Assembly: GCF_033708015.1 (NCBI RefSeq)
Contig: NZ_CP137920.1
Location: forward strand, 2,542,001-2,606,000
Length of the DNA: 64,000 bases
Direction of reading: 5' to 3'
Source of the DNA: Proteus vulgaris
GTDB lineage: Bacteria > Pseudomonadota > Gammaproteobacteria > Enterobacterales > Enterobacteriaceae
Shown here: positions 56,835 to 64,000 of the stretch, one piece after another
Numbering within the stretch: the first letter of the stretch is position 1
Layout of the letters: every line of letters starts with the position of its first letter
Position numbers and translations under genes: made by a program
Notes under the pieces: model-generated
Databases searched by the model: none
Told to the model about the DNA's origin: nothing
What the model saw: the letters and a program-made list of their open reading frames with translations, nothing else

Positions 56835-57611
56835 ATGCATGAACTTCCTCTAGTCTTTTTTACTGTTTTAGGTTCATCAGCAGCAGGCTTGTTTCTTATT
56901 GCTTATATCAGTAAAAAATTAGGTCAAATTGATGAAAACCAGCTGCGTAATGCCAATATTTTAGCTTTAGTCTTAACATTAATTGGCTTAGGTATTGGTG
57001 GATTACACGTTGGTCAACCATTACGTTTTTTCAATATGCTCTTAGGCGTTGGTCGTTCTCCAATGAGTAACGAAGCGTTTTTAAGTGGTGTGTTTACAGG
57101 TTTTGCTTTTGCAACTGTTGCGCTCACGATAATGAAAAAATGGAAAGGATTACGTGAAATCTGTAATCTGCTGACTGTTGTTTTTGGTTTAGCTTTTGTT
57201 TGGTCAATCCCTCAGGTTTACCACATTCCAACTATTGCTAACTGGAATACTGATTACACCACATTGCAATTCTGGATGACGCTGTTAGTCGGCGGTGGTG
57301 TCTTAGCAATGGCAACAGGTGCAAGACGTTTAGGCGCATTGTCTTTTATTATCGGTGCTATTATCACTTTTGCTACACGCTCTGGTTATGTCAGTTTTCT
57401 TGGCTTTACAGGCCCTCAACTGAGTGCTGACCAATCTCTTTTCTGGGGATTCCAATTAGCGGTATTAGCATTAGGTATTGTTATCGTAGGATTTACTGCA
57501 CTAAAAGCACAGGCATCCAAAATGACACTGGTCACTTGTGCTGCGGCAGTGATTATTGCTGAGCTATCAGGCCGTATCGCGTTCTATAACTTATGGCATA
57601 TTACAATGTAA
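56835..57611 (+). CDS. dmsC: DmsC membrane anchor
   Basis: The 258-residue protein has eight predicted transmembrane helices and the GLGIGGLHVGQPLRFFNMLLGVGRSPMSNE motif of DmsC. It oxidises menaquinol. It starts 3 bases after dmsB, with GGAGG in the dmsB tail. Confidence 0.93.
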   Translation: MHELPLVFFTVLGSSAAGLFLIAYISKKLGQIDENQLRNANILALVLTLIGLGIGGLHVGQPLRFFNMLLGVGRSPMSNEAFLSGVFTGFAFATVALTIMKKWKGLREICNLLTVVFGLAFVWSIPQVYHIPTIANWNTDYTTLQFWMTLLVGGGVLAMATGARRLGALSFIIGAIITFATRSGYVSFLGFTGPQLSADQSLFWGFQLAVLALGIVIVGFTALKAQASKMTLVTCAAAVIIAELSGRIAFYNLWHITM

Positions 57612-57652
57612 TCTTGATGTTATGGCTGATTAATCAACCATAAAAAAGAAAC

Positions 57653-57690
57653 AAAAATGCATACCCTTTTAGGTATGCATTTTTTTTAGA
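57653..57690. terminator. Bidirectional terminator between dmsC and the DUF924 gene
   Basis: AAAAATGCATACC / GGTATGCATTTTT with a 6-base loop; T-rich on the plus strand and A-rich upstream. Confidence 0.88.
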
Positions 57691-58228
57691 ATGAAGAACC
57701 TGGTTGCTGTAAAAAATCGCGTTCTTCTGGTGTAGATGTTCGGCCTAAAATTTCATTACGATGAGGATAGCGACCATATTTATCAATAATTTCTTTATGC
57801 CTTAATTCATATTGATAAGTATTTTCATCATTAATTTGAGAAAACAAGATAACTGCATCTTGATGAATTTTAGGGGATTCTGAATGCATAAATGGCATGA
57901 TCATAAACTTACGTTTAACGGGTGTTAATGTCAGGTATTCAGGTAACTGGATAGCTTCTTGTGCTAAGACTAATGCCATATTATCTTGGGCAAAGGCTTT
58001 TGGCGTATCACGCCAAATATTACGAGAGAACTGATCAAGAATAATGATCTCAGCTAAGCGCCCTTCTATTGTTTCTCTCCATGATGCCAGTTCACCACGA
58101 CTTGCACTTAAACATAATTCACCAAATCTACGGCTAATTTCTTTATCAAACTGGCTATCTTTTTTAAACCATTGCTCTGGCGTGCATTCTTCAAACCAAA
58201 ACGTCAAAGTTGATTGATAAGGGATCAT
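57686..58228 (-). CDS. DUF924 family protein
   Basis: The protein is about 180 residues. The ATG at 58228 is preferred because the family begins near VLTFWF; a GTG at 58240 is possible. It contains the DUF924 blocks LAEIIILDQFSRNIWR and FMIMPFMHSES and the C-terminal RYPHRNEILGR. Function unknown; TPR-like helical fold. Convergent with dmsC. Confidence 0.85.
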   Translation of the reverse strand: MIPYQSTLTFWFEECTPEQWFKKDSQFDKEISRRFGELCLSASRGELASWRETIEGRLAEIIILDQFSRNIWRDTPKAFAQDNMALVLAQEAIQLPEYLTLTPVKRKFMIMPFMHSESPKIHQDAVILFSQINDENTYQYELRHKEIIDKYGRYPHRNEILGRTSTPEERDFLQQPGSSF

Positions 58229-58926
58229 AAAAACTACCACGCTAATTGTTTATTAATCAAAACAGCGTTTATTTTCATCGAAATAAACGTCATTGACGGG
58301 TTACTACTTGAGTAAGTTACCATGTTAATGTAGCGACGGCTATCAACCCCTATCCAAAATAGACATAAAAATAAATCCCCTTTTCAACCTTTAAAGGGGA
58401 TTTTAAATGCTTCCTAGCTAACGCTTAAATCCATTAAGTCGCGCCATCCATAAGCCCATTTATCTACAAGTATGTATAAAATGGTATTTATCCCATTTGT
58501 TACATTTTGTCGATCTCATGATGTAATATAATTAGTCCGCACATTTTACAAACATAAAATTTATCTCTTCATCACAATCCTGCCTTAAAAATCAGCATTT
58601 AAAAATTTTAATTTTTATAGTAAAACCACTAAAAAAGATCTATATCGTTTTGTTCTATTTTTTATAAATACCGCATCAAAACAAGAAAAATTGTTATTAA
58701 TAACAAGTTAAATCAATAAACTAGATGCCGTTTTTTGATTTTTTGACTTTAACTTTGTTATTATCTTGTGTGATTACTCTCAAAAGAAACTAGAGATCAA
58801 ACGTGAGATGAATGTTTAAAATTTGCACATTAGTAATGACATTTATTGAAAAGTTTGCCCTATTCCTCTGTTTCTTTAACAATTTTGGAGTACAATTGTT
58901 GCAGTCTATTTACTGAATGATCTGTT
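58229..58926. other. Intergenic region with a candidate structured RNA
   Basis: In the left part, a CGTTTATTT / AAATAAACG hairpin (58266-58289) is followed by a GGTTA..TAACC-like stem and a terminator-like AAATCCCCTTT / AAAGGGGATTT hairpin (58373-58404) with TTTTAAA. Together they could be a small RNA of about 140 bases on the plus strand. The remainder is AT-rich; an AACAATT/AATTGTT repeat (58878-58900) precedes the OrtT-like gene and may be its operator. Confidence 0.35.
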
Positions 58927-59106
58927 ATGTCTGCTATCTCTATTATTGGAATAAGCTACCTTATTGGGGCTGGAATATCGTTTATTATTACTTTCTTTTT
59001 AACCAAAGATCCCAGCCTAGCCATGCGCCTTTTAAGTGCATTATTAATCGCTTTAACTTGGCCTCTTAGCTTTCCTATGGCACTTATCTTCTCTATTTTT
59101 AGTTAA
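58927..59106 (+). CDS. ortT: GhoT/OrtT-type membrane toxin (orphan)
   Basis: The 59-residue ORF runs from ATG 58927 to TAA 59106. Two transmembrane helices (about residues 5-26 and 33-57) and the family tail MRLLSALLIALTWPLSFPMALIFSIF match GhoT and OrtT of E. coli, which end LLSAFLVGITWPMSLPVALLFSLF-like. These proteins depolarise the inner membrane, lower ATP and promote persistence or stress survival. No GhoS-like antitoxin ORF is adjacent, which favours the orphan OrtT type. The start has a weak ribosome site. Confidence 0.8.
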   Translation: MSAISIIGISYLIGAGISFIITFFLTKDPSLAMRLLSALLIALTWPLSFPMALIFSIFS

Positions 59107-59480
59107 CTTTTTAAATAAAAATTAATAATAGTAGTTATATTCTATTAAATTAGAATAATAGCTATTATATTTCTATTCTTAAATAAATATATTAATGACT
59201 TTATACAAATAACACTTTTAGCTTAGATTTTATCTAAAAAAGAATATCTAATTGTTTGTTATTTTACTCAGTCAATTAAAACATTATTATGTAATATCAG
59301 TATGTTATAATTAATATTCAGTTTACCTAAATAATGCATCGCTTTAAAAGCTAATATTAGAGTAAATATTTTTATAAATTTACAATCAAACTTAATTTCA
59401 TTACAGTATCTTATGTAAATTGGTCAGGTACGCGTATTATTTACTATCACCAATAATAATTTTTTAATTAGAGCTAGAAT
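59107..59480. other. Intergenic region before the Rob-like regulator
   Basis: 374 AT-rich bases; no ORF or operator recognised. Contains the regulator promoter. Confidence 0.5.
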
Positions 59481-60395
59481 ATGTTTAGTGAAAATGTCAT
59501 TACAGATATTATCTATTGGATTGAAGAAAATTTAGAGAAAGATCTAAAACTTGAGAATGTTTCACAAAAATCAGGATATTCCAAATGGCATCTTCAACGC
59601 ATGTTTAAGGAGCAAACAGGACTGACATTAGCGTCTTATATTCGAGCAAGACGACTATCTTGTGCTGCTGTTGAATTACGCTTACAAAGAACACCGTTAC
59701 TTGATATTGCGTTAAAATACCGTTTTGACTCCCAACAAACGTTTTCTAGAGCGTTTAAAAAGCTGTTTAATATGACGCCCTATAATTATCGTAGAAAAGA
59801 GAATTGGCAAGCGCATGGCTTTACATTACCGTTAAGAAAATTTAGTGGTTTTAATTTAGATATTGAGATTGTCACCATTGACTCTCTTCCGTTAATTGGT
59901 ATAGAGCATACCTATAAAGCGAATATGATTGATTGGAATTTCAGTACAGAAAAAGCACGAGAAGAATACTGGAAGGTTTTCTTTCAATATGCACTTTATA
60001 AACATGATAAAGTCTATGCAGTACATAATATTTTGTCTAATAAAAATAATGAATTAATCGTTAAATATTCAACTATGATGGAAAATAGGCCTGAAATTTA
60101 TAATGCCCAACTTACTCATAAAATTCAGATAGAAAATATAAGATATTTAAAATTTAGCATTCCTGAAGCATTATTAAAATTAGATTATAAAGATATTATC
60201 TATAATACCTATGGCATTTTACTCAAAAAACTCAATATACCAAGAAAGAAAGGTGCTCCAGATATTGAAGAGTATATTTTTAAAGAGGAATATCCAGTTT
60301 CGATTCTTTTAAGCAAACCCGCATCATTATTAAAAGATGTGAATTACTATATCCCGATCGAAATTGAGCTCAACGATAAAAATAAGATAAAATAA
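59481..60395 (+). CDS. Rob-like AraC-family regulator
   Basis: The 304-residue protein has the domain order of Rob: N-terminal AraC/XylS DNA-binding domain (residues ~8-108, SGYSKWHLQRMFKEQTGLTLASYIRARRL and DSQQTFSRAFKKLFNMTP) and a C-terminal GyrI-like effector domain. The SoxS/MarA/Rob group controls efflux and oxidative-stress genes. AGAG precedes the ATG. No operon partner. Confidence 0.85.
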   Translation: MFSENVITDIIYWIEENLEKDLKLENVSQKSGYSKWHLQRMFKEQTGLTLASYIRARRLSCAAVELRLQRTPLLDIALKYRFDSQQTFSRAFKKLFNMTPYNYRRKENWQAHGFTLPLRKFSGFNLDIEIVTIDSLPLIGIEHTYKANMIDWNFSTEKAREEYWKVFFQYALYKHDKVYAVHNILSNKNNELIVKYSTMMENRPEIYNAQLTHKIQIENIRYLKFSIPEALLKLDYKDIIYNTYGILLKKLNIPRKKGAPDIEEYIFKEEYPVSILLSKPASLLKDVNYYIPIEIELNDKNKIK

Positions 60396-60402
60396 TTTTG
60401 TT

Positions 60403-60434
60403 AAAAACCATCTGATTCTGGATGGTTTTTTGTT
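60403..60434 (+). terminator. Terminator after the Rob-like gene
   Basis: AAAAACCATC-TGATTCTG-GATGGTTTTT followed by T. Confidence 0.88.
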
Positions 60435-60451
60435 TAATCCACTATAAAAAG

Positions 60452-60874
60452 TTATCTTTGCTTAATAAAACAATAAATAATTTCAAGATCGTTTTCATCA
60501 AGGTTTTCGATACAACCACTTTCAATAAAACCTAACTGAATTAATATATTTCGCATTGCATAATTAGATTTATTGGTTGATGTAAATAGCTTATCTCCTG
60601 GCGTATTTTCTTGAAAATAAGCAATCAGGCATTTTCCATAACCTTTCTGACGATACTGCTTATCTATCATCACAAGTTCAATAAATGGATTATTAAAAAA
60701 GTGATGATGAATAACACCATAACCTACAATTTGCGAATTTATTTCAAGAAGATAAATAGCTTGGCAAGATAGCCAAGCTTTAATTTCTTCAATACGTGAA
60801 GCATCCTGTTGAGCATAAGTATCTAATTCAATAAGCACAGATAGGTGATGGTCTGTGGCAAGAGTGATTTTCAT
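60452..60874 (-). CDS. GNAT-family N-acetyltransferase
   Basis: The protein is about 140 residues, starting at the ATG at 60874 (a TTG at 60904 is possible; neither has a good ribosome site). It has the GNAT acetyl-CoA motif (VMIDKQYRQKGYGKCLIAYF) with the preceding beta strands. Substrate unknown. It borders the prophage lysis cassette. Confidence 0.75.
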   Translation of the reverse strand: MKITLATDHHLSVLIELDTYAQQDASRIEEIKAWLSCQAIYLLEINSQIVGYGVIHHHFFNNPFIELVMIDKQYRQKGYGKCLIAYFQENTPGDKLFTSTNKSNYAMRNILIQLGFIESGCIENLDENDLEIIYCFIKQR

Positions 60875-61019
60875 AAGGTTTTTATAAGGAACTATTTTAG
60901 TCAATAGATAAGTTTATATTACTAAAATAATATAATAATGTAAGTACTCATTACTTAATAAATCTCTTTTAAATTCAATTTATTTCATGAAAATAATATA
61001 GAATAAGCCACATCCTCGA

Positions 61020-61057
61020 TTAATGGATACACTCTTGGCGAATATAATCTTGTAAAC
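61020..61057 (-). pseudogene. Displaced 3' end of the Rz (i-spanin) gene
   Basis: Downstream of the insertion sequence the minus strand reads LQDYIRQECIH then TAA, the usual end of an Rz protein. Joined to the part upstream of the IS (ending ...SEQIIL), it restores EQIILGLQDYIRQECIH in frame. Confidence 0.8.
61038..61057 (-). other. Guide-equivalent flank of the TnpB element
   Basis: These 20 bases next to the tnpB-side end of the element (GTTTACAAGATTATATTCGC on the minus strand) are where an omega RNA would take its guide. They come from the interrupted Rz gene. If the empty-site target is rejoined, they sit directly 3' of TTTTAG, the sequence at the other end of the element. Confidence 0.5.
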
Positions 61058-61250
61058 GTGACTGCTCCCCGCCGTAAACGGCGAGGCTTCCCACTTCTCA
61101 GACCGCAACCCTCTGTACGACGGATTTACGCGGGTCTCCATGGGCTGAAACGACGCGTCCCGCCGCGTGTAATTCCAATATGCCCTTGTGTCGGATATTG
61201 ATTGCCGCATTGATATCTCGGTCATGTTCAACTCCACATTCAGGGCATTG
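61058..61250 (-). ncRNA. Predicted omega RNA of the TnpB element
   Basis: TnpB guide RNAs come from the 3' end of tnpB and the adjoining element end. Here that interval ends with a strong hairpin and stops at the junction with the Rz gene. The extent is a guess by analogy; no direct sequence motif fixes its 5' end. Confidence 0.4.
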
Positions 61251-62270
61251 CCAGATACGCTTATGTAGTGGCATTTCTGACATTTTATGACCGCAGCAAT
61301 GACAGGTTTTCGAACTGGCAAACCATTGATCCAGTTTTACCAGATGGACGCCTTTTTCTGCGGCTTTATATTCCAGCTTTGTGATAAAACCATGCCAGCC
61401 TGCATCACCGATAGCGCGAGCCAGACAGTGGTTTTTCATCATATTCGCCGATTTCAGTGTCTCTACAATTACCGCTTGGTTTTCGTCAACAATTGCACGA
61501 GAGAGTTTGTGTTGAAAATCAGCACGGGCATTGGCTACCCGTTCGTGTACACCTGCAAGCTGTATTCGGGCTTTACGGCGATTAGCACTCCCTTTTTGCT
61601 TGCGAGATAAGGCTTTTTGTTTTCGACGTAGGTGACGGCTGGCATTGATAAGGTGGCGCGGATTAGCAATCTTATTGCCGTCTGATTTGATGGCGTAATG
61701 ACTCAGCCCCACATCAAGCCCCGTGATATTTGATATCAATGTTGGCTTTGCCGGTGCTTCTACCCCGTCATCACAGAGTAGTGACGCATAGTATTTTCCG
61801 GTTGCGCTGCGACTCAGTGTGATACTTTTCAGCGCCCCCGTAATTTCACGATGTAAACGCGCTTCAATCGGTGCGATTTTCGGGATTTTTATCGCGCCAT
61901 CAATGACTTTGATCCCGACACAATGATAGCTAGATTGTCTGCCATGCTTACTTTTAAACGTGGGAAAACGGGCTTTTAGTTTCGGATTAAAAAAGTTGGA
62001 GAAAGCCACGTCAAGGTTAATCACCGCCTGCTGCAATGCTATGGAGTCATATTCTTTAAGCCACCCATATCTGCGGGATTTTTTCGCCACTGCAAGCAGC
62101 GGTTTAAGGTCTTTACGCGGGTTTAAATTTACGCCGTGCCGCTGGTAAGCGTCTTTCTTGATGTGCAGCGCTTTGTTGTACGCAAAACGAACCGCACCGA
62201 ACTGAGCGTTGAGATATTCAGCCTGTTCTGGTGTTGGGTAGATGCGTACTTTTGTTGCTCTTAACATCAT
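61098..62270 (-). CDS. tnpB: TnpB RNA-guided nuclease of the IS605 element
   Basis: The 390-residue protein has the N-terminal OrfB helix-turn-helix, RuvC-like motifs with Asp186 (NITGLDVGLS), Glu270 (VIVETLKSANM) and Asp352 (DRDINAAINI), and a zinc finger C323xxC326...C342xxC345. All catalytic residues are present, so it should be an active nuclease. It is divergent from tnpA, as in IS605 rather than IS608. The last codons overlap the predicted omega RNA. Confidence 0.93.
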   Translation of the reverse strand: MMLRATKVRIYPTPEQAEYLNAQFGAVRFAYNKALHIKKDAYQRHGVNLNPRKDLKPLLAVAKKSRRYGWLKEYDSIALQQAVINLDVAFSNFFNPKLKARFPTFKSKHGRQSSYHCVGIKVIDGAIKIPKIAPIEARLHREITGALKSITLSRSATGKYYASLLCDDGVEAPAKPTLISNITGLDVGLSHYAIKSDGNKIANPRHLINASRHLRRKQKALSRKQKGSANRRKARIQLAGVHERVANARADFQHKLSRAIVDENQAVIVETLKSANMMKNHCLARAIGDAGWHGFITKLEYKAAEKGVHLVKLDQWFASSKTCHCCGHKMSEMPLHKRIWQCPECGVEHDRDINAAINIRHKGILELHAAGRVVSAHGDPRKSVVQRVAV

Positions 62271-62323
62271 CAGCGCTCATTGATATAATGTTTTTATTTT
62301 AACATGTTAGGGCAATATATCAA

Positions 62324-62749
62324 TTGAGTAATCATGATGATTTACTGGCGGGATCCCTCAGAAAGCGGCACAGTGTCAGTAAACTGGTCGTGCATCTGAT
62401 CTTTACGACAAAGTATCGACGTAAGCTATTTGACGGACTGATGCTCGCTCAACTGCGTGATGCATTTGACTCCGCTGCGGCAAAACTTGAATGCGAAATT
62501 ATTGAGATGGACGGAGAGCCTGACCATGTGCATCTGCTGGTTGCTTACCCGCCAAAACTGGCGGTCAGTGTGATGGTCAACAATCTGAAATCAGTATCGT
62601 CGCGCCTGCTGCGCCAGCAAAACACACATTTACGGACGCAAAGTAAAACGGGGCTTTTGTGGTCAAGGTCGTACTTTGTCTGTAGCACCGGAGGGGCAAC
62701 GATTGAAACACTCAGAGCCTACGTTCAGAGCCAGTCAACGCCTGATTGA
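62324..62749 (+). CDS. tnpA: TnpA Y1 transposase of the IS605 element
   Basis: The 141-residue HUH protein has His68 and His70 (DHVHLL) and the catalytic Tyr133 (TLRAYVQSQ). The start is TTG 62324. It is slightly short for the family but the active-site set is complete, so it may be functional. It transposes single-stranded DNA at lagging-strand replication. Confidence 0.88.
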   Translation: MSNHDDLLAGSLRKRHSVSKLVVHLIFTTKYRRKLFDGLMLAQLRDAFDSAAAKLECEIIEMDGEPDHVHLLVAYPPKLAVSVMVNNLKSVSSRLLRQQNTHLRTQSKTGLLWSRSYFVCSTGGATIETLRAYVQSQSTPD

Positions 62750-62776
62750 TCTTTAAAGCCCAGCGGGCTTTTCGCC

Positions 62777-63232
62777 TTATATCCCCGCACGCACTGGGCG
62801 AGGGTTTACGGCGTTTTTCGCTAAAATGATCTGTTCTGACTGCGCAATTCGTTCTCGGAGTATCCAATAATTTCGGATAGCGGCGTCAGTAGGTCTGGCG
62901 GTGTTTGCATTAACCAGGCTGGTGGTGGAAGTGACTGATATTTTGAGGCATTCTGCTTTGATATACACCCGCTCAGGAGTACGCTCACTAATATCACGCA
63001 ACTGATCAATTTCTTTTTTTGCATGCACAAGTTCCTGTAAATGACGATTATCAAGTTGATTAAGCTGATTTATTCTTAATTGATAATCTTTATTTTCTGC
63101 AATTTGCTGAATAAGAGTTTGATTAATATTATTATATTCCTTTTTCAAGGCTTTATGTTTATCAATTAGCCAAAGTAATCCTGTACCTAAGCATAAAACC
63201 ACTATTACCATTATTTTTGATAAATAATTCAT
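62777..63232 (-). pseudogene. Rz (inner-membrane spanin), truncated by the IS
   Basis: Starts with an ATG at 63232 that overlaps the endolysin stop (ATGA). Residues 1-~30 are a membrane anchor, then a coiled coil to ~130. The native frame is cut at ...EQIIL; the rest of the open frame (AKNAVNPRPVRAGI) reads into the insertion sequence end. The original C-terminus lies at 61020-61057. Rz spans the periplasm and, with Rz1, fuses inner and outer membranes at lysis. The loss of the C-terminal tip probably breaks the Rz-Rz1 contact. Confidence 0.85.
62821..63024 (-). CDS. Rz1 (outer-membrane spanin)
   Basis: The 67-residue lipoprotein lies in a different frame inside the Rz gene. It starts at the ATG at 63024 after AGGA and has the lipobox LLSGC (mature Cys ~ residue 20), followed by a Pro-rich stretch (PPPAWLM). 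It ends in QNRSF with TAG at 62821-62823, exactly at the IS boundary, so it is intact. Confidence 0.85.
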   Translation of the reverse strand: MQKKKLISCVILVSVLLSGCISKQNASKYQSLPPPAWLMQTPPDLLTPLSEIIGYSENELRSQNRSF

Positions 63233-63633
63233 AATAACAACCACGCATCTTCAAAAACTTTTTCAGAATAAGGTTGATAACCTAGTTCAATATTAACAAT
63301 CGCCACAGCTAAAGGAATAGCGATATTTTTTAATTGTGTATCAATTAAATTATCGGCCTCGATACCAATTTCTTCTGATGCTCGCCTAATATAGCCTGCT
63401 GTATTATTTTCGTTAGGTGGAGCATAACGATTAATAATGGTTTTAATGGTATTTAAACCATATTTTTTTTGGTACGTTTGTAATAATTTGTAGATAGCTC
63501 GTATTCCATATTCAGGTGAAATAAATTGGCAAAAATCGTTATCTGTTTGCTCTATGGATAATCCTTTCCATTTCGAGCCGTGCCGAATATTACCAGGGTT
63601 ATTATTACGCACACCTCGTACTTTTTTAGCCAT
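63229..63633 (-). CDS. Phage endolysin/lysozyme-like protein
   Basis: The 134-residue protein begins MAKKVRGVRNNNPGNIRHG, the NNPGNIR block being typical of a family of phage lysis and virion hydrolases. Later blocks FCQFISPEYGIRAIYKLLQTY and INRYAPPNENNTAGYI fit. It follows the holin and precedes Rz, the usual lysis-cassette order. The start overlaps the holin stop by 8 bp. Confidence 0.8.
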   Translation of the reverse strand: MAKKVRGVRNNNPGNIRHGSKWKGLSIEQTDNDFCQFISPEYGIRAIYKLLQTYQKKYGLNTIKTIINRYAPPNENNTAGYIRRASEEIGIEADNLIDTQLKNIAIPLAVAIVNIELGYQPYSEKVFEDAWLLL

Positions 63634-63827
63634 TTGTAACTCCTGCTCTTCCTTTAAGGAGTTTACTCACGGGATCTACTCCGACATAACCAATAAACAC
63701 ACTGGCTAAGTAAGCAAACTCATGATTAATATTAAATAAAATTAGAATATCTTTAAACCAAGCAAACATTGCACACATCAGCCCAGCTAGGGAGGCTGAT
63801 ATTCTTTATTCTTTCATTGTTTCTCAT
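63626..63827 (-). pseudogene. Holin, apparently frameshifted
   Basis: From the ATG at 63827 (GGAGG upstream) the frame encodes MRNNERIKNIS and then closes early. From about 63800 the next frame reads ASLAGLMCAMFAWFKD...FIGYVGVDPVSKLL, a two-helix holin C-terminus, to the stop at 63626. The 202-base span is not a multiple of three. A one-base insertion or two-base deletion near 63795-63810 would explain it. An internal ATG (LMCAMF) could still give a short product. Confidence 0.6.
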
Positions 63828-64000
63828 GGCTTACCTCCAGTAGGAGGAACTGTAATAAATAATATACTCATCCACCGTACTTAAATTTAAGTACTGTTTT
63901 AACATAAGTATGGTTATGTTTTATTTATCTAATAAGCTAAATGGCGGGTATATAATATCATTACATCAGTAATTGAGAGTGAATCTACTGCTTTAACTGT
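63828..64000. other. Upstream region of the lysis cassette
   Basis: AT-rich. Contains GTACTTAAATTTAAGTAC, an 18-base perfect palindrome at 63877-63894 that could be a prophage operator. No gene seen before the window edge. Confidence 0.45.

Larger units (their letters stand above)
61058..62820. mobile_element. IS605-type insertion sequence (tnpA and tnpB divergent)
   Basis: About 1763 bases. The ends are inferred from rejoining the Rz gene: removal of 61058-62820 restores the Rz frame with no duplicated bases, as expected for the single-strand mechanism of this family. The tnpB-side end has a CGCCGT/ACGGCG hairpin (61069-61084); the tnpA side has an AAAGCCC/GGGCTTT hairpin (62754-62772). The base composition is richer in G+C than the host. 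Boundaries are uncertain by a few bases. Confidence 0.8.

Noticed and set aside
60980..61321. 113-codon minus-strand frame across the IS end
   Set aside because: Out of frame with both tnpB and Rz; a shadow that crosses the insertion junction.
1..64000. CRISPR arrays, integrases, rRNA genes
   Set aside because: No regularly spaced direct repeats, no integrase motif and no rRNA sequence were seen anywhere in the window.

Overview
The window is a low-GC, AT-rich enterobacterial chromosome segment. Its gene content and order point to Proteus or a close Morganellaceae relative: flhDC-motAB-cheAW-mcp-mcp-cheRB in enteric order, a tetrathionate reductase locus of Salmonella-like content, four near-identical tRNA-Asn(GUU) copies, and proteins that align along their whole length with E. 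coli FlhDC, MotAB, PyrC, BssS, LpxL, MdtG, MdaB, DsrB, YlaC and YbdG. The species call is inference; no 16S gene or other species marker is present.

Layout. (1) 1-11.7 kb, minus strand: motility and chemotaxis, from flhD down to a cheB cut by the window edge. It includes a textbook FliA (sigma-28) promoter in front of the first receptor gene and an E. coli-like flhDC control region with CRP and Rcs boxes. (2) 11.7-15.0 kb: an unusually long, very AT-rich stretch with no convincing gene. (3) 15-23.4 kb: an MgtC/SapB-family membrane protein with a candidate leader-peptide attenuator, dsrB, a CspE-type cold-shock gene, ylaC, four tRNA-Asn copies (mdaB and its AraC-type neighbour sit between copies 1 and 2), pyrC, bssS and an orphan RcsA-like regulator. 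(4) 23.7-31.1 kb: ttrBCA with divergent ttrSR. (5) 31-37 kb: lpxL, mdtG, a POT peptide transporter, a PhzF-like protein and an acyl-CoA thioesterase. (6) 37.2-44 kb: accessory genes, including a trimeric autotransporter adhesin, a CatB-like acetyltransferase, an OYE-type reductase and several small DUF proteins. (7) 44.3-53.4 kb: a two-component system, azlCD with a divergent XRE-cupin regulator, dat, an HdeD-like protein, an unrecognised 540-residue protein, and a YbdG-type MscS channel. (8) 53.7-57.6 kb: dmsABC, whose dmsA carries an in-frame amber codon. (9) 58-64 kb: an orphan GhoT/OrtT-type toxin too short to show in a 60-residue ORF scan, a Rob-like regulator, a GNAT protein, and a phage lysis cassette whose inner-membrane spanin gene is split by an IS605-type element encoding TnpA and TnpB.

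How it fits together. The motility block is a normal class I/II/III hierarchy. The ttr and dms loci give two anaerobic terminal reductases, one probably crippled in this isolate. The right end is prophage-derived DNA broken by a TnpB-encoding insertion sequence. No wholly new multi-gene system is evident. The most interesting points are the IS605/TnpB insertion with a readable empty-site reconstruction, the dmsA nonsense codon, two candidate short-peptide regulatory loci (leader ORF upstream of the mgtC-like gene; CRP-flanked 24-codon gene near 51.9 kb), the hidden membrane toxin, and the gene desert upstream of flhDC.
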